Origin: Plutella xylostella | Taxonomy: Eukaryota; Arthropoda; Insecta; Lepidoptera; Plutellidae | Length of the DNA stretch: 64,000 nucleotides | NCBI RefSeq assembly: GCF_932276165.1 | Contig: NC_064005.1 | Span: 2,728,001 to 2,792,000, forward strand | Direction: 5' to 3' | Part shown: positions 36,901 to 51,900 of the stretch, one piece after another | Layout: each line of letters opens with the position of its first letter | How positions within the stretch are numbered: the stretch's first letter is position 1 | Made by a program: the position numbers and the translations under genes | Notes under the pieces: model-generated | Seen by the model: only the letters and a program-made list of their open reading frames with translations | Told to the model about the DNA's origin: nothing | Database searches by the model: none

Positions 36901-39900
36901 TAAACAATGTTATGCGAAATAACTTTTATCTAAACGAGATTTATGCCATACGATTTTCGGCGTAACGAGACTTTGACCAAACGTTACTATGCAATACGAG
37001 ATTAGGCAAATAAATCTTATGCCAAAAAAGGTAGAACCGTAAAAAAGTCGCTTAGTCATTTTTGCCTTTCCTGTGTTGCAATATTCTTGTTTTAGTACTT
37101 TTCAGGGCGTGAATTAAATATTTTTTTTCTTACAGGCCGCATACGAAAAGAAGCGTCTAGCGGACTACTGCCGAGTGGCGTACAAGAAGACCAAAGTGAC
37201 GCGCACTGAGGTCCGCACCACCACCATCTGTCAGAAGGAAAACTCCTTCTATGTGGACACTGTCAGGGCTTTCAGGTAATTAATCAATTCACGCTTGTAC
37301 CTAGTTTCTATTCAAAATTACAGATTATTTTCAGCCGAAATGGGGTGAAAATATCACCGAATTGATGCCCAGTATACAGCGCGGTCCAGTATAAATTCTG
37401 TCCTAGACGAAAATAATAATAATAATTTTTGCAACACTTTTTGCCGCGCTACGTCAGACGGTTGAACTACTTACTGAATACCAATAACTTTCATCAATGG
37501 ATCTCGGAAGCGAGAAACATTTATAATGAAAATTAACACTGGCGACAGGCAGACTAGGACATTAAAGCGATCTCTTCCAGACAACCTCTGGATACACTAA
37601 GACCTATTTACTCTTAGTCAAATCAAGTCATCTCTCCCCACAGAGACCGCCGCTACGAATACAAAGCGCTCAACAAGAAGGCCAAGGCCATGGTCTCCGC
37701 CGCCATCGCCAGCGGCGACGCGGCCGAGGTGAAGAGCGCCAGGAGCCGCGAGGTGCTGTACGACTCGCTGCAGCTGGCGCACAAGTGCATCCTCAACTCC
37801 TTCTACGGATACGTCATGAGGAGGGGGTGAGATGGACGTTCTTTTGTTTTAGTCTGGAAGATTCCGGTAGCGCGACTGCGATGCGACGCCATCGTGTCGC
37901 CGGGTGTTTTAATGCACGCATCGAGATTGGTGCAATGGGAATGGTTGATCATTGATTACGGTGTTCTTGTGTTTTATGAAAACGGCTACGTGCGATTAGC
38001 AACGCAGCTGAGAGGTGAAAAGTATGTAGCTACACATTAAGAACGAAACTGATACAATTTAGTAGCTGGGATATGGCAGAATGTGCTTAAAAACCAAGCT
38101 ATATCATCGACGGTAGTACGCACTATGTATGTAGACATGAAGCGGCAGTAGGCGGCGGCGACGCGGCCGAGGTGAAGAGCGCCGGGAGCCGCGAGGTGCT
38201 GTACGACTCGCTGCAGCTGGCGCACAAGTGCATCCTCAACTCCTTCTACGGATACGTCATGAGAAGAGGGTGAGCTTCTTTTGTTTTAGTCCTCTAAGGT
38301 TCCGGTGGCGATGGACGTTCTTTTGTTTTAGTCTGGAAGATTCTGGTAGCGTGACGGCGACGCGACGCCAGCGCGCTTCTAGGTGTTTTAATACGCTTAT
38401 CGAGCGTGGAGCGACGGTTGATCAATGATTATGTAGCTCTTGTATTTTGGTAAAACAGTTGCGCGCTTAGCAACGCAATGGAGACTCTGAGATGCGCTCT
38501 AACAGTGTGTAGCTACACTGGATCGTAATAGGAACGTAAAGAGCGAACAGTAGTATGCGCTATGTATGTAGACATGAAGCGGCAGTAGGCGGCGGCGACG
38601 CGGCCGAGGTGAAGAGCGCCAGGAGCCGCGAGGTGCTGTACGACTCGCTGCAGCTGGCGCACAAGTGCATCCTCAACTCCTACGGATACGTCATGAGGAG
38701 GGGGTATGTTCCTCATTGTCACCAGACAGTTATTGTTCACAAGTGGACCTGCAGAGCCTTACTGTGCGTCGATGACTCGTGTTGATAGACCGGTGCTTCG
38801 GAACTATAGCTGACTTGGGTGCTTAGACAGCCAAGCTGAAGGACACCCAAATATTTATTGGATAGAACCCAGAAGGAGATGGTGAAATGAATGAGGAGAA
38901 CCTTAAGGAGCAACCTTTGAGTGTTTTTATTTTCTCTTGTAGTATAATTCGCAGGCTTTTCAATACTTACTTGTTCTATATGGGTTCAATAAATGCTATA
39001 TTTATTTTCAGAGCCCGCTGGCACAGCATGGAGATGGCGGGCATAGTGTGCTACACCGGTGCTAACATTATTATGAAAGCAAGAGAGATCATAGAACAGG
39101 TAATTTACCTCATATTTATTTTCATTTCCTAGGTTGAGATTTATAGAGGGCTTTTGTAGGTCTCTTGGTAAGGAATGCATCAACGTCAACTAAGCGCCGC
39201 CATTGCTGTGGGCTATGTCGCGCAGCCGCTACTGTCTCTAAATCGACGAACGAACGACCAAGAGCTGTCACGCAATCGGTACGGTTAATGCAACAGGGAA
39301 TAGACTGATTAGCGCAGCAGTTTTGTTATTACAAATTTTGGTAGTGACCCTCCTGATCTATAATATGGAGGCATTGACTGTTCTCTTATAATTAAACGAC
39401 ATTGGAATTCTAATAATTTTATTGTATTGTTGCTATAACTTCCCAGATCTTTAATCTACCTACTACCCCTATCCCCACTACCCCCAGGTGGGCCGCCCCC
39501 TAGAGCTGGACACGGACGGCATCTGGTGCGTGCTGCCGGCCTCCTTCCCCGAGACGGTCACAGTACACACCACGCACGCCAAGAAGAAACTCAACGTGTC
39601 GTTCCCGAACGCTGTGCTTAACTCTATGGTCAAGGTATATACTTATACATAGTTTTTCAGAACCAGATAGTGTATAGGGCCTCTGAGAATTTAAAATCTG
39701 TTATATCTGTAAGTAGGTAGTGTGATAAGTAGACAGAGCGGCTGCGTCCCTCTGGCGGCGAAACCTCAGTCGAATACACGAGCTAAACGTTATCGGTTGT
39801 TTCTCTTATCACCTCACATCAGTTATAACAAGTGGCGGCGAGGTCCAAAATAAACGTTAAAAATGGCTAAAATATCAGTTGGAACATTAACTGTGTTTAA

Positions 39901-42900
39901 CCATGAAGTGCACGATTGGATAATTTATAAAGATAGGCTAGAACAGTGGTTTTTAGCTAACGATGTTGAGTTGGAGGAAAAGACCGGCAATAAGCGACGC
40001 GCCATCTTGCTAAGTAGTTTGGCGGAGCAAACCTACAGACTTCTCCGTGATTTAGCTTTGCCTAAGGAAGTTGGAACACTTACATATAAAAGTGTTATTG
40101 CTTTGCTTGATAGCCACTTTCAACCTAAGAAGTGTGGCTTCGCCGAGCGATCAAAATTCCACGGGGCAACGCAGTCATCGGGTGAATCCTTAGCAGAATG
40201 GGCGGCGCGTGTACGTGGCTTAGCGACTCATTGTGCTTTTGGAGAGGCTGTGTTCGAGGACGCCATACGAGACCGCTTCGTACTGGGCTTGGCGCCTGGT
40301 CCAGAGCGCGATAAACTGTTCACGCTGGAGATGGAGGAGCTGACGCTGAGCAAGGCGTTGGCGATGGCTGAAGGCGTGAGGTGTGCGCGCGAGGGCTCGC
40401 GGCAGACGGCTCCAGGGGCGGCGCCTCCAGATCCTCTGCACGTGTTCAAGATGGGTGCGTATTGCGACGTATAAAAACGAAATGTATAATTTCACATTAA
40501 TAACGTTCACAACAAATAATGAACGTTACGTATAACAACAAAATCTATATTTTCATAAGGTATAAGATTCAATTGGTATAACGTACATTTTATATAATAT
40601 CAAAATATATAATACTTACGAGGGCTAATATCAATTCGTATAACATACATTACGTATATCGTTTAAAATATATACTATCATTTAGTATAAAGTTCATAAA
40701 ACATACTAACAAACAATAACATAATCTGTGTTTAATTACCCAACACCGTCAAACCCCTTAATACCAAAACCTAAAGATAGGTGCGACGACGAGCAAAGCG
40801 AGGAGGAGCGTGTTAGGTGCACATGTTCGTCGAAACCAAAGCGGAGCGTAGCGAAGCGGAGCGGAGCGTCTCCCCACATAGCGTCAATAATAATAATAAT
40901 GTCAAAACCCCTTAGCACCAAAACCTAAAGATAGGTGCGACGACGAGCAAAGCGAGGAGGAGCGTGTTAGGTGCACATGTTCGTCGAAACCAAAGCGGAG
41001 CGTAGCGAAGCGGAGCGGAGCGTCTCCCCACATAGCGTCAATAATAATAATAATGTCAAAACCCCTTAGCACCAAAACCTAAAGATAGGTGCGACGACGA
41101 GCAAAGCGAGGAGGAGCGTGTTAGGTGCACATGTTCGTCGAAACCAAAGCGGAGCGGAGCGTCTCCCCACATAGCGTCAATAATAATAATAATGTCAAAA
41201 CCCCTAGTACCAAAACCTAAAGATAGGTGCGACGACGAGCAAAGCGAGGAGGAGCGTGTTACGCTAGCCCTATAGTACCCGTGTTAAGAGAGGATAAAAA
41301 GATCCGAATATGTGCTGACTATTCCAGCACGATAAACAAACAATTACAAGTTGATAAATTCCCTTTGCCTAGAATTGAAGAGCTGTTCTCCAAGCTACAT
41401 GGTGGACAGCGGTTCTCTAAGCTGGACTTATCTGCAGCCTATAATCAGCTGATTCTCTCTGAGGCTTCTCAACCCTTAACGTGCATCAATACGCACAAGG
41501 GACTATATAATTACACAAGGTTAGTGTTTGGCTTGTCTAGCGCACCAGCCATATTTCAGAGAACCATGGAAAGTCTATTATCAGACATAGATGGGGTATT
41601 ATTATTCCAAGACGACATTTTGATAACGGGAATCAATAATAAACAACACCTTGATAGGTTGCACTTAGTTATGAACAGACTTGAAACGGCGGGACTGGTC
41701 TTACAAAAAGAGAAGTGTTCTCTTTTACAGGAATCTATTTCGTATTTGGGATTTATAATAGACCGTCATGGTATACATAAGTCACCTGAGAAGGTTAAAG
41801 CAATATTAGATGCGAAGACTCCCGAAAATGTAAGCGAGCTCAAGTCGTTTTTAGGCATGATAAATTATTATCGTAATTTTGTCAAAAACGCATCATCGAT
41901 TTTAAGCCCATTGTTTAAATTACTCGAAAAAAATGTACCGTGGCAGTGGAACAATGAGCATGAGTCAGCTGTGGCCACCATCAAGCGTGAGTTGTCCTCA
42001 GAGTCTACGCTAGCTCATTTTAATCCTAACGCACAACTAATCCTCACTGTAGATGCTTCTCCGACAGGTCTAGGCGCTATATTGTCGCAGGTGGAACATG
42101 GTGAGGAAAAACCTATATCGTACATGTCTCGTCCACTAACTACAGCTGAGCGTAGGTACAGTCAGATACAGAAAGAGGCAACGGCCATAATCTTTGGCGT
42201 TAGGAAGTTTCACCAATACTTATTCGGTCGTGCGGATCCTTTCACTCTGAGAACGGATCATAAGCCATTATTGTCGATTTTTAATCCCGACAGAGGCATT
42301 CCCGAAGTATCGGCTAACAGGCTTCAGCGCTATGCTATATTTTTGTCTGCCTATAACTACATTATTGAATATGTACCGAGCGCCCGTAATTCAGCTGATT
42401 ATTTAAGTCGCTCGGTGTCATTAGCCCTTGACCATGAAAGTAGCAAACAGGTTCAATACGCAGGTAAACATCCAACACTCACACAGCTGTTCGCGACAAT
42501 GCAACCTACATTCAGTTTATATGTGAGGGTAATCAGTTTCTAACTATTCAACAAATACATAGTGCTACGTTGTTGGATTCTGATCTTTCACGAGTATTGC
42601 AATACGTCTCAAGTTCCTGGCCTACTAAAGTGTTAGATAAAACTCTGAGGCCCTATTATGAGTGTCGTAATGAACTTGCTGTTGAGGACGGGTGTCTTAT
42701 GAGAGGACATAAACTTGTAATTCCACAGTCCGCGCGAAATGATATTTTATGCGAATTACATCGTGGTCACTTAGGTATGTCTATGATGAAAGCCGAAGCA
42801 CGAGATCGTTTTTGGTGGCCCGGGCTGTCAGCTGATATTGAGCGATGTGTGTCGTGATGCGGCGTGTGCGCGTCGCTGCGCCCCGCGCCCCCGCGCGCCC

Positions 42901-45900
42901 CGCTCACCCCCTGGCCGTTCCCGCCTCATCCGTGGCACCGCGTTCATCTTGATTTTCTTGGGCCGATCAATAACAAAACATTTTTAATAATAGTAGATGC
43001 CTATTCGAAGTGGGTTGAGTGTTTTGACGTTTCTACGGGATTCGGATCGCGAGTAGTTATTGAAAAGCTTTGCGAGGTAATGGCTAGGTTTGGTCTGATA
43101 AATACCATTTGTTCAGATAACGGTACATCCTTTGTCTCCTCGGAATTCAGGGAATTTTGTTATCGTAATGGAATTACACATTTAACATCTCCAGCTTACA
43201 ATCCTCAAAGCAACGGCCAAGCTGAAAGCTACGTTAAAATTATAAAAAAAAGCAATTAAATCAATTATTTTATCTGGATCCAACTTACGGGATTTAAACT
43301 TAAAATTACAAGAGTTTTTACTAATATACCGAAATTCCAAACATTCCACAACCAACCTGTCTCCTTCTGAAATATTATTCGGACATAACTTGAGATGTAG
43401 ATTAGATCTCATTACACCGGGTACATCGTCTTCAGCAACTGACTCAGCACTTAACAAAAATGTTAAATTAAACCAGTCCTTACAATGTGAGAACTATAAC
43501 GGAATGCGTGACGTCAATTTCAATGTGAATGAGACAGTGCTTGTAAAAGTGTATAAAAACAAAAAGTCTCAATGGACCAAAGGTGTTATTAAAAGTAAAA
43601 TTGGTTCGTCATTATACATAGTTTATATCAATGATCTTCAGTGTACCGAGAAAAAACATGTAAACCAATTATTAAAATATAAGGGGGAGGAATTAGATGA
43701 TAAGAATAATTGTACTTCTAAAGATGTTATTAATAGTGAGGAAGTTCCTATTCCGGCATTTGTGATGCCATCTTCTGTTGTTAGTAGTAGTTCTATGCCT
43801 ATTCGCCCGGCAAGCGCTGACCCTGAGTCATCATCATCATCAGCTGTACCAGCGGCAGCGGCGGCGTGTGAGCCGGGCGCCGCGCCAGCGCGCGCCGAGG
43901 GCGTCGAGCCCTGGGCTGACTGTGAGGATCAACCTGCCGATGTGGCTCCTCAACAGCGACCTAAGCGCACTCGTAATTTGATTAATTATAAGCAGTTCTT
44001 TTAATTATTGTGGGAGGGATGTTATATGTATAAGTAGGTAGTGTGATAAGTAGACAGAGCGGCTGCGTCCCTCTGGCGGCGAAACCTCAGTCGAATACAC
44101 GAGCTAAACGTTATCGGTTGTTTCTCTTATCACCTCACATCAGTTATAACAAAATCCTTGCAAAATTGGTATACCTAGATGGTTATGGGGTGAAATACTT
44201 GTTGCTACCCTTTACTGCTACCCCGGCACGACTGCCAATGCACGACTTTTATGGCCTAACTGTAAGATGTAATACCCATAGGTTATTAACGTGATGATTG
44301 CAAAGCTACTCTAAAATCTATGCAAATACGCACTTTTATCCCAATACTTTATTCAAATGCTTTTAATTTATAATTACAATGAAAATGTGTATTTTATTCT
44401 ACCAGGATCACTTTACCAACGACCAATACTTCGAGCTAACAAACCCTGAAGAGAAGAAATACGAGCAGAGGTCAGAAAACTCAATTTTCTTCGAAGTGGA
44501 CGGTCCCTACCTGGCCATGGTGCTGCCCGCTTCTAAAGAAGAGGGGAAGAGGTTGAAGAAGAGATATGCTGTCTTCAACTTTGATGGCTCTTTGGCTGAG
44601 TTAAAAGGTAAGTTTATTTTTGCCAGTATGATGAATTTTTGACTATCCAGAAAAATATAATACCTATAGGGTAGTTTATAGCTGGACTACGCTTAAAACA
44701 TGCATATAAATCCTGTCATTCTAATTGGATGTCTTGATTCTAGGATTCGAAGTAAAGCGGCGAGGAGAGCTGCAACTCATCAAGATCTTCCAGTCCTCAG
44801 TGTTCGAGGCGTTCCTCAAGGGAAACGACCTCAAAACCTGCTACGGCGCAGTGGCCAAAGTAGCCGATTACTGGCTAGACGTACTCTACAGCAAGGGCTC
44901 AAACATGCCCGACACAGAACTATTCGAACTCATCTCGGAAAACCGTTCCATGTCCAAAAAGTTGGAAGACTACGGAGGTCAGAAGTCAACCTCTATATCG
45001 ACGGCTAAGAGACTGGCCGAATTTTTAGGCGACCAAATGGTGAAGGACGCCGGCTTGGCTTGCCGCTTCATTATATCGCGCAAGCCTGAGGGTGCTCCTG
45101 TAACTGAGCGGGCTATACCGCTGGCCATCTTCCAGTCGCCTGCGTCGGTGAAGCGCCATCATTTGCGGAGATGGCTGAAGGATTCCTCGATAACGGAGGA
45201 TATTGATATAAGAGATGTGTTGGACTGGGCGTATTATATTGAGCGGCTGAGCGGCGCTATACAGAAGATTATTACTATACCGGCTGCTATGCAAGGGGTA
45301 AGTTCATAAAACATTATTTAACCCTTGAGGAATCTTAACAGTTTATGGTATGTTTTTTTGTCTAGTTCCTGTAACTTTGACCACCTGCAACGATACCGCG
45401 ATCTATGTACAATAGCGAGGTCCGAGGTCCGCTGCGGCAAGTTATGTAAGATTTGTCAGATGAGCGGCGCTTTTGAAGACGCAGACTGCGACGCGTCCTC
45501 ATGTTACGCATTGCCAGGGCGCCTAATAAATATGAATTGCTTGATGGTGGTATCAGTTTACAAAGCCTTTACAAAACTCAACAATCTCCCACAGCTAGAC
45601 AACCCGGTCCCGCGCGTGCAGTACCCGGACTGGCTGCACAAGAAGATGCTCGCCAAGACGGACAAGTTCAAGACGCGCAAGATCACCGACATGTTCACCG
45701 CGGCGCCGCGGGGGGACCGGGAGAGGGCCGAGGGGGAGGGGGAGGGAGACGAGGAAGGGGAGACTGAGGTTAGTATAAGTGTAACACGTGCAGATATACA
45801 TAGACACAATGAGAAGATCTGGCCAAGACGGACGGATTGCGCTATTAACAGTGTTATTATTTATTTATCCGTTCTCGTTAAAAGTTACTCGTAAACCAAT

Positions 45901-48900
45901 ACCGATTCACTCTACTAACTTCCCCCATTTCATTCCAGACAATGGAGCTAGACATGGAAGACATCGGCAAGGACACCGCTCCCAAGCCGCTGCGTCCCAT
46001 AGTGCACACCGTGAAGAGGAAACGAGAGGAGTCACCGCCTCCCGTGGTCTACAACACGTGGAGAGAAGCTTTGGGGAATCCACCGCCTTTTGGGAATACT
46101 AAGGTTTGCACTTATACTTTTTTCTAGCCCTTAGGAAAACGGTCAACGGAGCGGTGAAGTGAGTGAAAATAATACCATTACTATTGGGTATTGGGCTATT
46201 GGAGAAATATTCTCATAAAATATTATGTATTCACAGGAAGAGCGCATTGCGTGGATACTGTTCCAGAAGAAGAAATGGAAGTGGCAAATGGATCAACGCG
46301 GCACAACGAACCGAAACAAAAAAGGTATATATACTTATAGAAAATGCTTTTAGCTTTAAGTCCACCCTATGTACACTTATTTATATATTTTTGCAATAAA
46401 GAAATTAATGAAATAAATAAGTATATCAACCTTTTTGGAACCTCAAGCTTGATTGATATGTAATTTTAGGTAAAATGGACAACCATCAAACGATGCCGCC
46501 TCCGAAGAATGTGGGTCCCTCCAACGGTCTCGGGGGCTTCATCAGGAGAGCTCAGCGGACCATACTTAACACTCCGTGGCAAATCATACAGGTATAACTT
46601 ATTACTTCAACTCTCTTCCATTCTACAGAAACACTTAATATTGGTCGGTCTATACATAATACAGGGCAAAATAGAAGATGCGCGCGGTCTGCTCAGCTTG
46701 TTGGTGACAAAAACGAGGGCTTAATTAGGGTTTGTCGCCATGTTGTTGTTGCAGTCCTATGGCACCCCAGAGGTGCAGAGGGTCTCCACTAACGTCCGCC
46801 ACTTCCGCCTATCTTCGGCTGTACTTTTGGCCTCGCTCCAGCTTAGTCCAGCGGCTCGCAGCTCGTTTTCGACGCTTCGGCGCCAAGTTTGGACAGGGCG
46901 TCCCCGGGAGCACTTGCCATTTGGTGGCCTCCAGTCAAAGGCTATAGTTGCGGCATTCGTAGGTCCTCTTCGTACAGTGTGCCCAATCCATCTCCACTTT
47001 CGTTTCGCAATTTCCTTGCCGATGGGAGATTGTCGGCACAGCTTCCACAGATCTTCGTTACGTATTGTCTTCGGCCAGAAAACGCGTAGGATCGACCTGA
47101 GGGACTTATTGACGAACACTTGCAGTTTGTTCGTCAGCCCTTTCGTCACTCTCCACGTTTCGCAACCAAAGAGCAATACGGACTTCACGATGGAGTCGAA
47201 GAGGGAGATTTTTATCCGCCTTGTGAGCACATTCGAGTCCCAAACAGGTTTGTCGCCATAGCAAAATTATTAACCAGTCAGATAATTTGTCATTCACTTA
47301 CTGCCTAGGATTTGCACTTTCAAAATGGTAATACACGCTTCTCTTAAACGTAAGATCCTTACAGATGGATGGCAAACTTATGGATGCAATAAATAATTGA
47401 GTATTGAGATTGTAGACCTCCAAAAATTATTATTGACCCACATCTTACACCAACAGGTAGCAGAGACCTCCGAGCCGGGCCTATTCAGACTATGGGCCCT
47501 CATAGGCAGCGACCTGCACCAGATCAAGCTGACAGTCCCGCGCATCTTCTACGTGAACCAGAGAGTAGCGCGCGCCACAGACAGTGATGTTTACTGGCGC
47601 AAGTGCAACCGGATCCTGCCTCGCTCACAGCCGGTCCTACACCTGTACCAATATACTGTGCCGGAAGCGCTGTACACTGCGCATCATGAGTAAGTATTTA
47701 GACCGTAAAATTATTGTAAAAATTTCAACCTTGTGAATTTAGAAGCGATTTATATTTCGCTATATAAAATCATCTTACATGTGTTGCCATCTGTTTGAAG
47801 TCAGGCTTGCGTTAGTCAACCAGAGATGTAGGATCGTCCGTCAAGGAGACTTCTATGAGGTGACGATAGATGGCGCTAGACATCTGACAGTGTAGTGAAC
47901 CAGAGAGTGGCGCACCACAGACAGCGACAGCTACTGGCGCAAGTGCAACCGGATCCTGCCTCGCGCGCAGCCCGTGCTGCACCTGTACCAGTACACTGTG
48001 CCGGAAGCGCTGTATACTGCCCATCATGAGTAAGTACTGTACTGTAATTAAATAAATTTTTCGCAAAATTCGGCATCATAAAAACGACTTCAATACCGCG
48101 ATGTAGGCTTGTCCTCGCATGTGCTGCCATCTGTAGGAAGTGAGGCTTGCGATAGGTGACTATACAGTCTGATGGTGTTAGTTAGTTCGGTTAGGTGACG
48201 ATAGATGGCGCTAGACGTTAGATAGTGTAGCTAGTGAACCAGAGAGTGGCGCGCGCCACAGACAGTGATGTTTACTGGCGCAAGTGCAACCGGATCCTGC
48301 CTCGCGCGCAGTGCGTGCTGCACCTGTACCAGTACACTGTGCCGGAAGCGCTCTATACTGCCCACCATGAGTAAGTACATAATTATATTGTTCACAAAAT
48401 TCTGCTCCGCAAAAGAGACTTCAATAGCGCGATGTAGGATTGTTACAACATGTGCTGCCATCTGTTTGAAGTCAGGCTTGCGTTAGGTGATGAAAGATGG
48501 CGCTACATTACTCATAATGTAGTGAACCAGAGATTGGCGCTGAGCCCGTGCTGCACCTGTACCAGTACACTGTGCCGGAAGCGCTGTATACTGCGCATCA
48601 TGAGTAAGTATACTATCGGCAAAATTCGACCATATTGTATTTTTTTACTGGTATCCTTATTCAAAATTCGCTGTCGTCTTTAGTATATCGGGTATTACAA
48701 TATGAAATTCTAAACCTGTATATATATTACCCAGCTTACCGCGTAGTAGGATTGTCCTAACATGATGTGCTGCCATCTGTTGGAAGATTAGTTTCCGTTC
48801 AGCGAAGGCAAAAGTCGCAACATACCTATGTAGGTACATATACTGTAGTTTTTAACACGTACATAATTTGTAGACAGGCACCGTTTATTTTACTGCCACC

Positions 48901-51900
48901 AGTTTATTTTTCTAAGCATATCAATCTCCAAAAACCCGTTATTTCCAGAGAACTGATGGCCGAGCTGTCAGCGCCAGAGATCGAGGGCATCTACGAGACG
49001 CAGATGAGCCTCGAGTTCCGGGTGCTCGTGCAACTCGGCTGCATCTGTGCTGTGGACCCGCAGGAAGCTAGGAAGTAAGATTTACAACTCTTATCCTATT
49101 TAATTATATGTCAGCTTTGTTCGCGTTTTGTCTGTTGATATAAAGTACTGCCCAATGTATTGAATAAACTTTATTTTCACGAAAAACGCGATAAAGCAAA
49201 GAAAAATAATAAAATATAACTTATGCAGCCCAAACGCTTGTCATTTTCGAAGTAATGATGTTCAAAGAGCTCAAATCATTTCTCTTTGTGTTTGGCTTGA
49301 ACATTTGTCATTTGTTTATTTTCAGACAAGTGCAGTTTGGATCAAATAACACTGATTCGTTCACGTTAAGCCAGTTGCAGTTCAAAAGTGTGGCTCACCA
49401 GCCGTACTTAGAGGATCAGGTTAGTACTGATTTGATATATTATTACTTAGGGAGTAGATATGACAATGTGTGAGCATAGTATTTATTTATTTATTTATTT
49501 AACTCTTTATTGCACAAATATTACAAATAAAAGTACAAAGGGTGGACTTAATGCTAAGAGCATTTTCTGCCAGTCAACCCGCAGGAGGTACAAAGATAAA
49601 AAGTACGGGTGTGCAAAAACGGAAAAAAAAAGATCAGTATGATTGTGAAGTGCCTAAATAAAAATAATACCTAACCCTAAAACTAAGTAAATAAATATAT
49701 ATGACCCTATACCTATTTATAGTATTTCATTAATTGTTCTTAATTACTTCATACTAATGCGATGTTATTTTTTTATAAAGCTTTCTGGATAGACATTATA
49801 AGGTAAGCTTTTGATAGAAAATATACTTCGATTATTAAATAAAAAAGCATATTTTCTTCTTGGCCGTGATACGAACCTTCGACATTAGAGCCATCCACAG
49901 ACCACTATCGTCAACAATGCCTGTGTGCGAATCACAAATATTGTTGACTCTTGTCGATAATAATTCGATACTGGAGTTGGTATGCGTTTTAATAGTTTCT
50001 GACGTTACCGACGGTGCGCTGATCAAGATGTCATACAAAAAGCTATGTAGTTACCTATCGACTGAAACCGTCTATCATTGACTGAATATCTCCCTTCCCA
50101 GGAAGGCGTCTCCCCTCTAAAACACATCTACCTATACCAGCACGGGGCACCCCCGCCCGGGCGCAGCATGTGGGCCCTAGTACTGGGCTCGCGTGCACAT
50201 ATCTTCGTGCTAGACACTGTCCGGACGAACCAGATGCCTAATTGCAACACGCTGTATAAAGCTGAGAGGACTGCCAAGTAAGATATTAGTCACATAACGT
50301 TGCAACGGACGCAAGGTTTGTGACTGTATATGTATGACTGTATGGTATCATATAGGGGTCACCAGTTTTCCAACTACTTTAGGCTACAAAGTAAACAACT
50401 ATAGGCTTAGTACTCAATCTACATAACGCTGCAACGTTGCAAGCGTTCCAAGCGTTTGTAACGTTGCAAGCGCAGCATGTGGGCGCTAGTACTGGGCTCG
50501 CGCGCGCTCGTGTTTGTGCTAGACACAGTCAGGACGAATCAGATGCCTAACTGCAACACGCTGTATAAGGCTGAGAGGACCGCCAAGTAAGTTATAAGTT
50601 ACATAACGTTGCAACGGACGTAAGGTTTGTGACTATATGGTATCATATCGGGTCACCAATAAGCCAACTACTTTTTGCTACAACTATAGGCGTAGTACTT
50701 TTGTAACGTTGCGAGCGCAGCATGTGGGCCCTAGTGCTGGGCTTGCGTGGACATATCTTCGTGCTAGACACTGTCCGGACCAATCAGATGCCTAACTGCA
50801 ACACGCTGTATAAGGCTGAGCGGACCGCCAAGTAAGTTATTAGTCACAGTAAGTTATCAGTCTGGGGCTGTCGCCGCTTCAGAACAACAGAACATGGAAA
50901 GGAGGATGCACAATTTAACATCGCAAGGGCGTGTCCAAGGGTTCCTCCAGGCTTTTAAAGCAGCTGCCTCAAGCCTTATAGGAAAACCACAGAGGACACC
51001 CGAGAGGCGCCAAATCTCCAGAGAACCTAAAATTGGAAAAAGGCTTGCCCAGAGGAAAATTACTCGAGCGGATATGGGCCAGGTGGTCCCACCGAAGCTG
51101 AAAACAGCTACCACCTCAAACGACCATCTAGAGAATGCCGCCATCGAATTTATGGCAATTACAACCGCCACAAAGAAGGTAAATCTCTTGTCCTGCAAAA
51201 CGATCATGCAGACCTACAGGCAAGAGAACGAAAGCCGGCTAAAAGTTTTACTCGAGGAGGCCGAAGCCTGCATATACGATAACAGTAGTTGCCAAGTCCT
51301 CAGAGGCAAAATGACTGGAGCGTATATGGCGGCTTATAGCGAGGAATGCGGATTCGTGCCCTGGGAACGCAACATCCCGAAACTCACTCTCCCACACAAC
51401 AACCAAATGGTGGTCGTAGCTCAGTGTACCAGGATTATGCTAGAGGACAAAATCCTAGCAAAAGCGGAAACCATTAACGCTACCTGGAATAGCTGGACGA
51501 TGCCCACCATCGCTTGGGTGAACGGGGTACCTGGATGTGGGAAGACAACCTGGGTGGTAAATAACTTCGATGTGAGCAAAGACACCATTATCACCACGAC
51601 AACTGAGGCGGCCGTCGATATACGAAACAGGCTAGCGCATAGGATCGGGGACATGGTTAGAACTAGGGTACGTACGATGGCATCAGTCCTAGTAAACGGC
51701 TTTAGAGAACATGTCGGATGCCAACGCCTGATAATTGACGAGGCCCTGATGAACCATTTCGGGGCAATCGTAATTGCCGCCCGCCTGTCCCGTGCCAGTG
51801 ATATTGCTCTAATCGGAGACATCAACCAGCTACCGTACATAGACAGAGAGAACCTATTCGAACTAAGGTACAGTCGCCCAACACTGGTAGCAAACATCAC

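Larger units (their letters stand above)
39699..44151 (+). mobile_element. Gypsy-type LTR retrotransposon, decayed, in POLE intron 17
   Basis: Short 132-bp LTRs (39699-39830, 44020-44151), TG...CA ends, 5-bp target duplication AAATC (39694-39698, 44152-44156). A purine tract GGGAGGGA precedes the right LTR. It encodes Gag and a broken Pol. The Gag/protease junction is replaced by foreign tandem repeats (40490-41260). Confidence 0.93.

Noticed and set aside
45325..45894. Separate 189-residue gene
   Set aside because: It is intron sequence reading into POLE exon 20; the DNPVPRVQYPDWLHKK part is POLE and the acceptor at 45594 explains it.
46740..47261. 173-codon plus-strand frame
   Set aside because: Opposite strand of the LINE reverse transcriptase tail, which has recognisable motifs and a target duplication.
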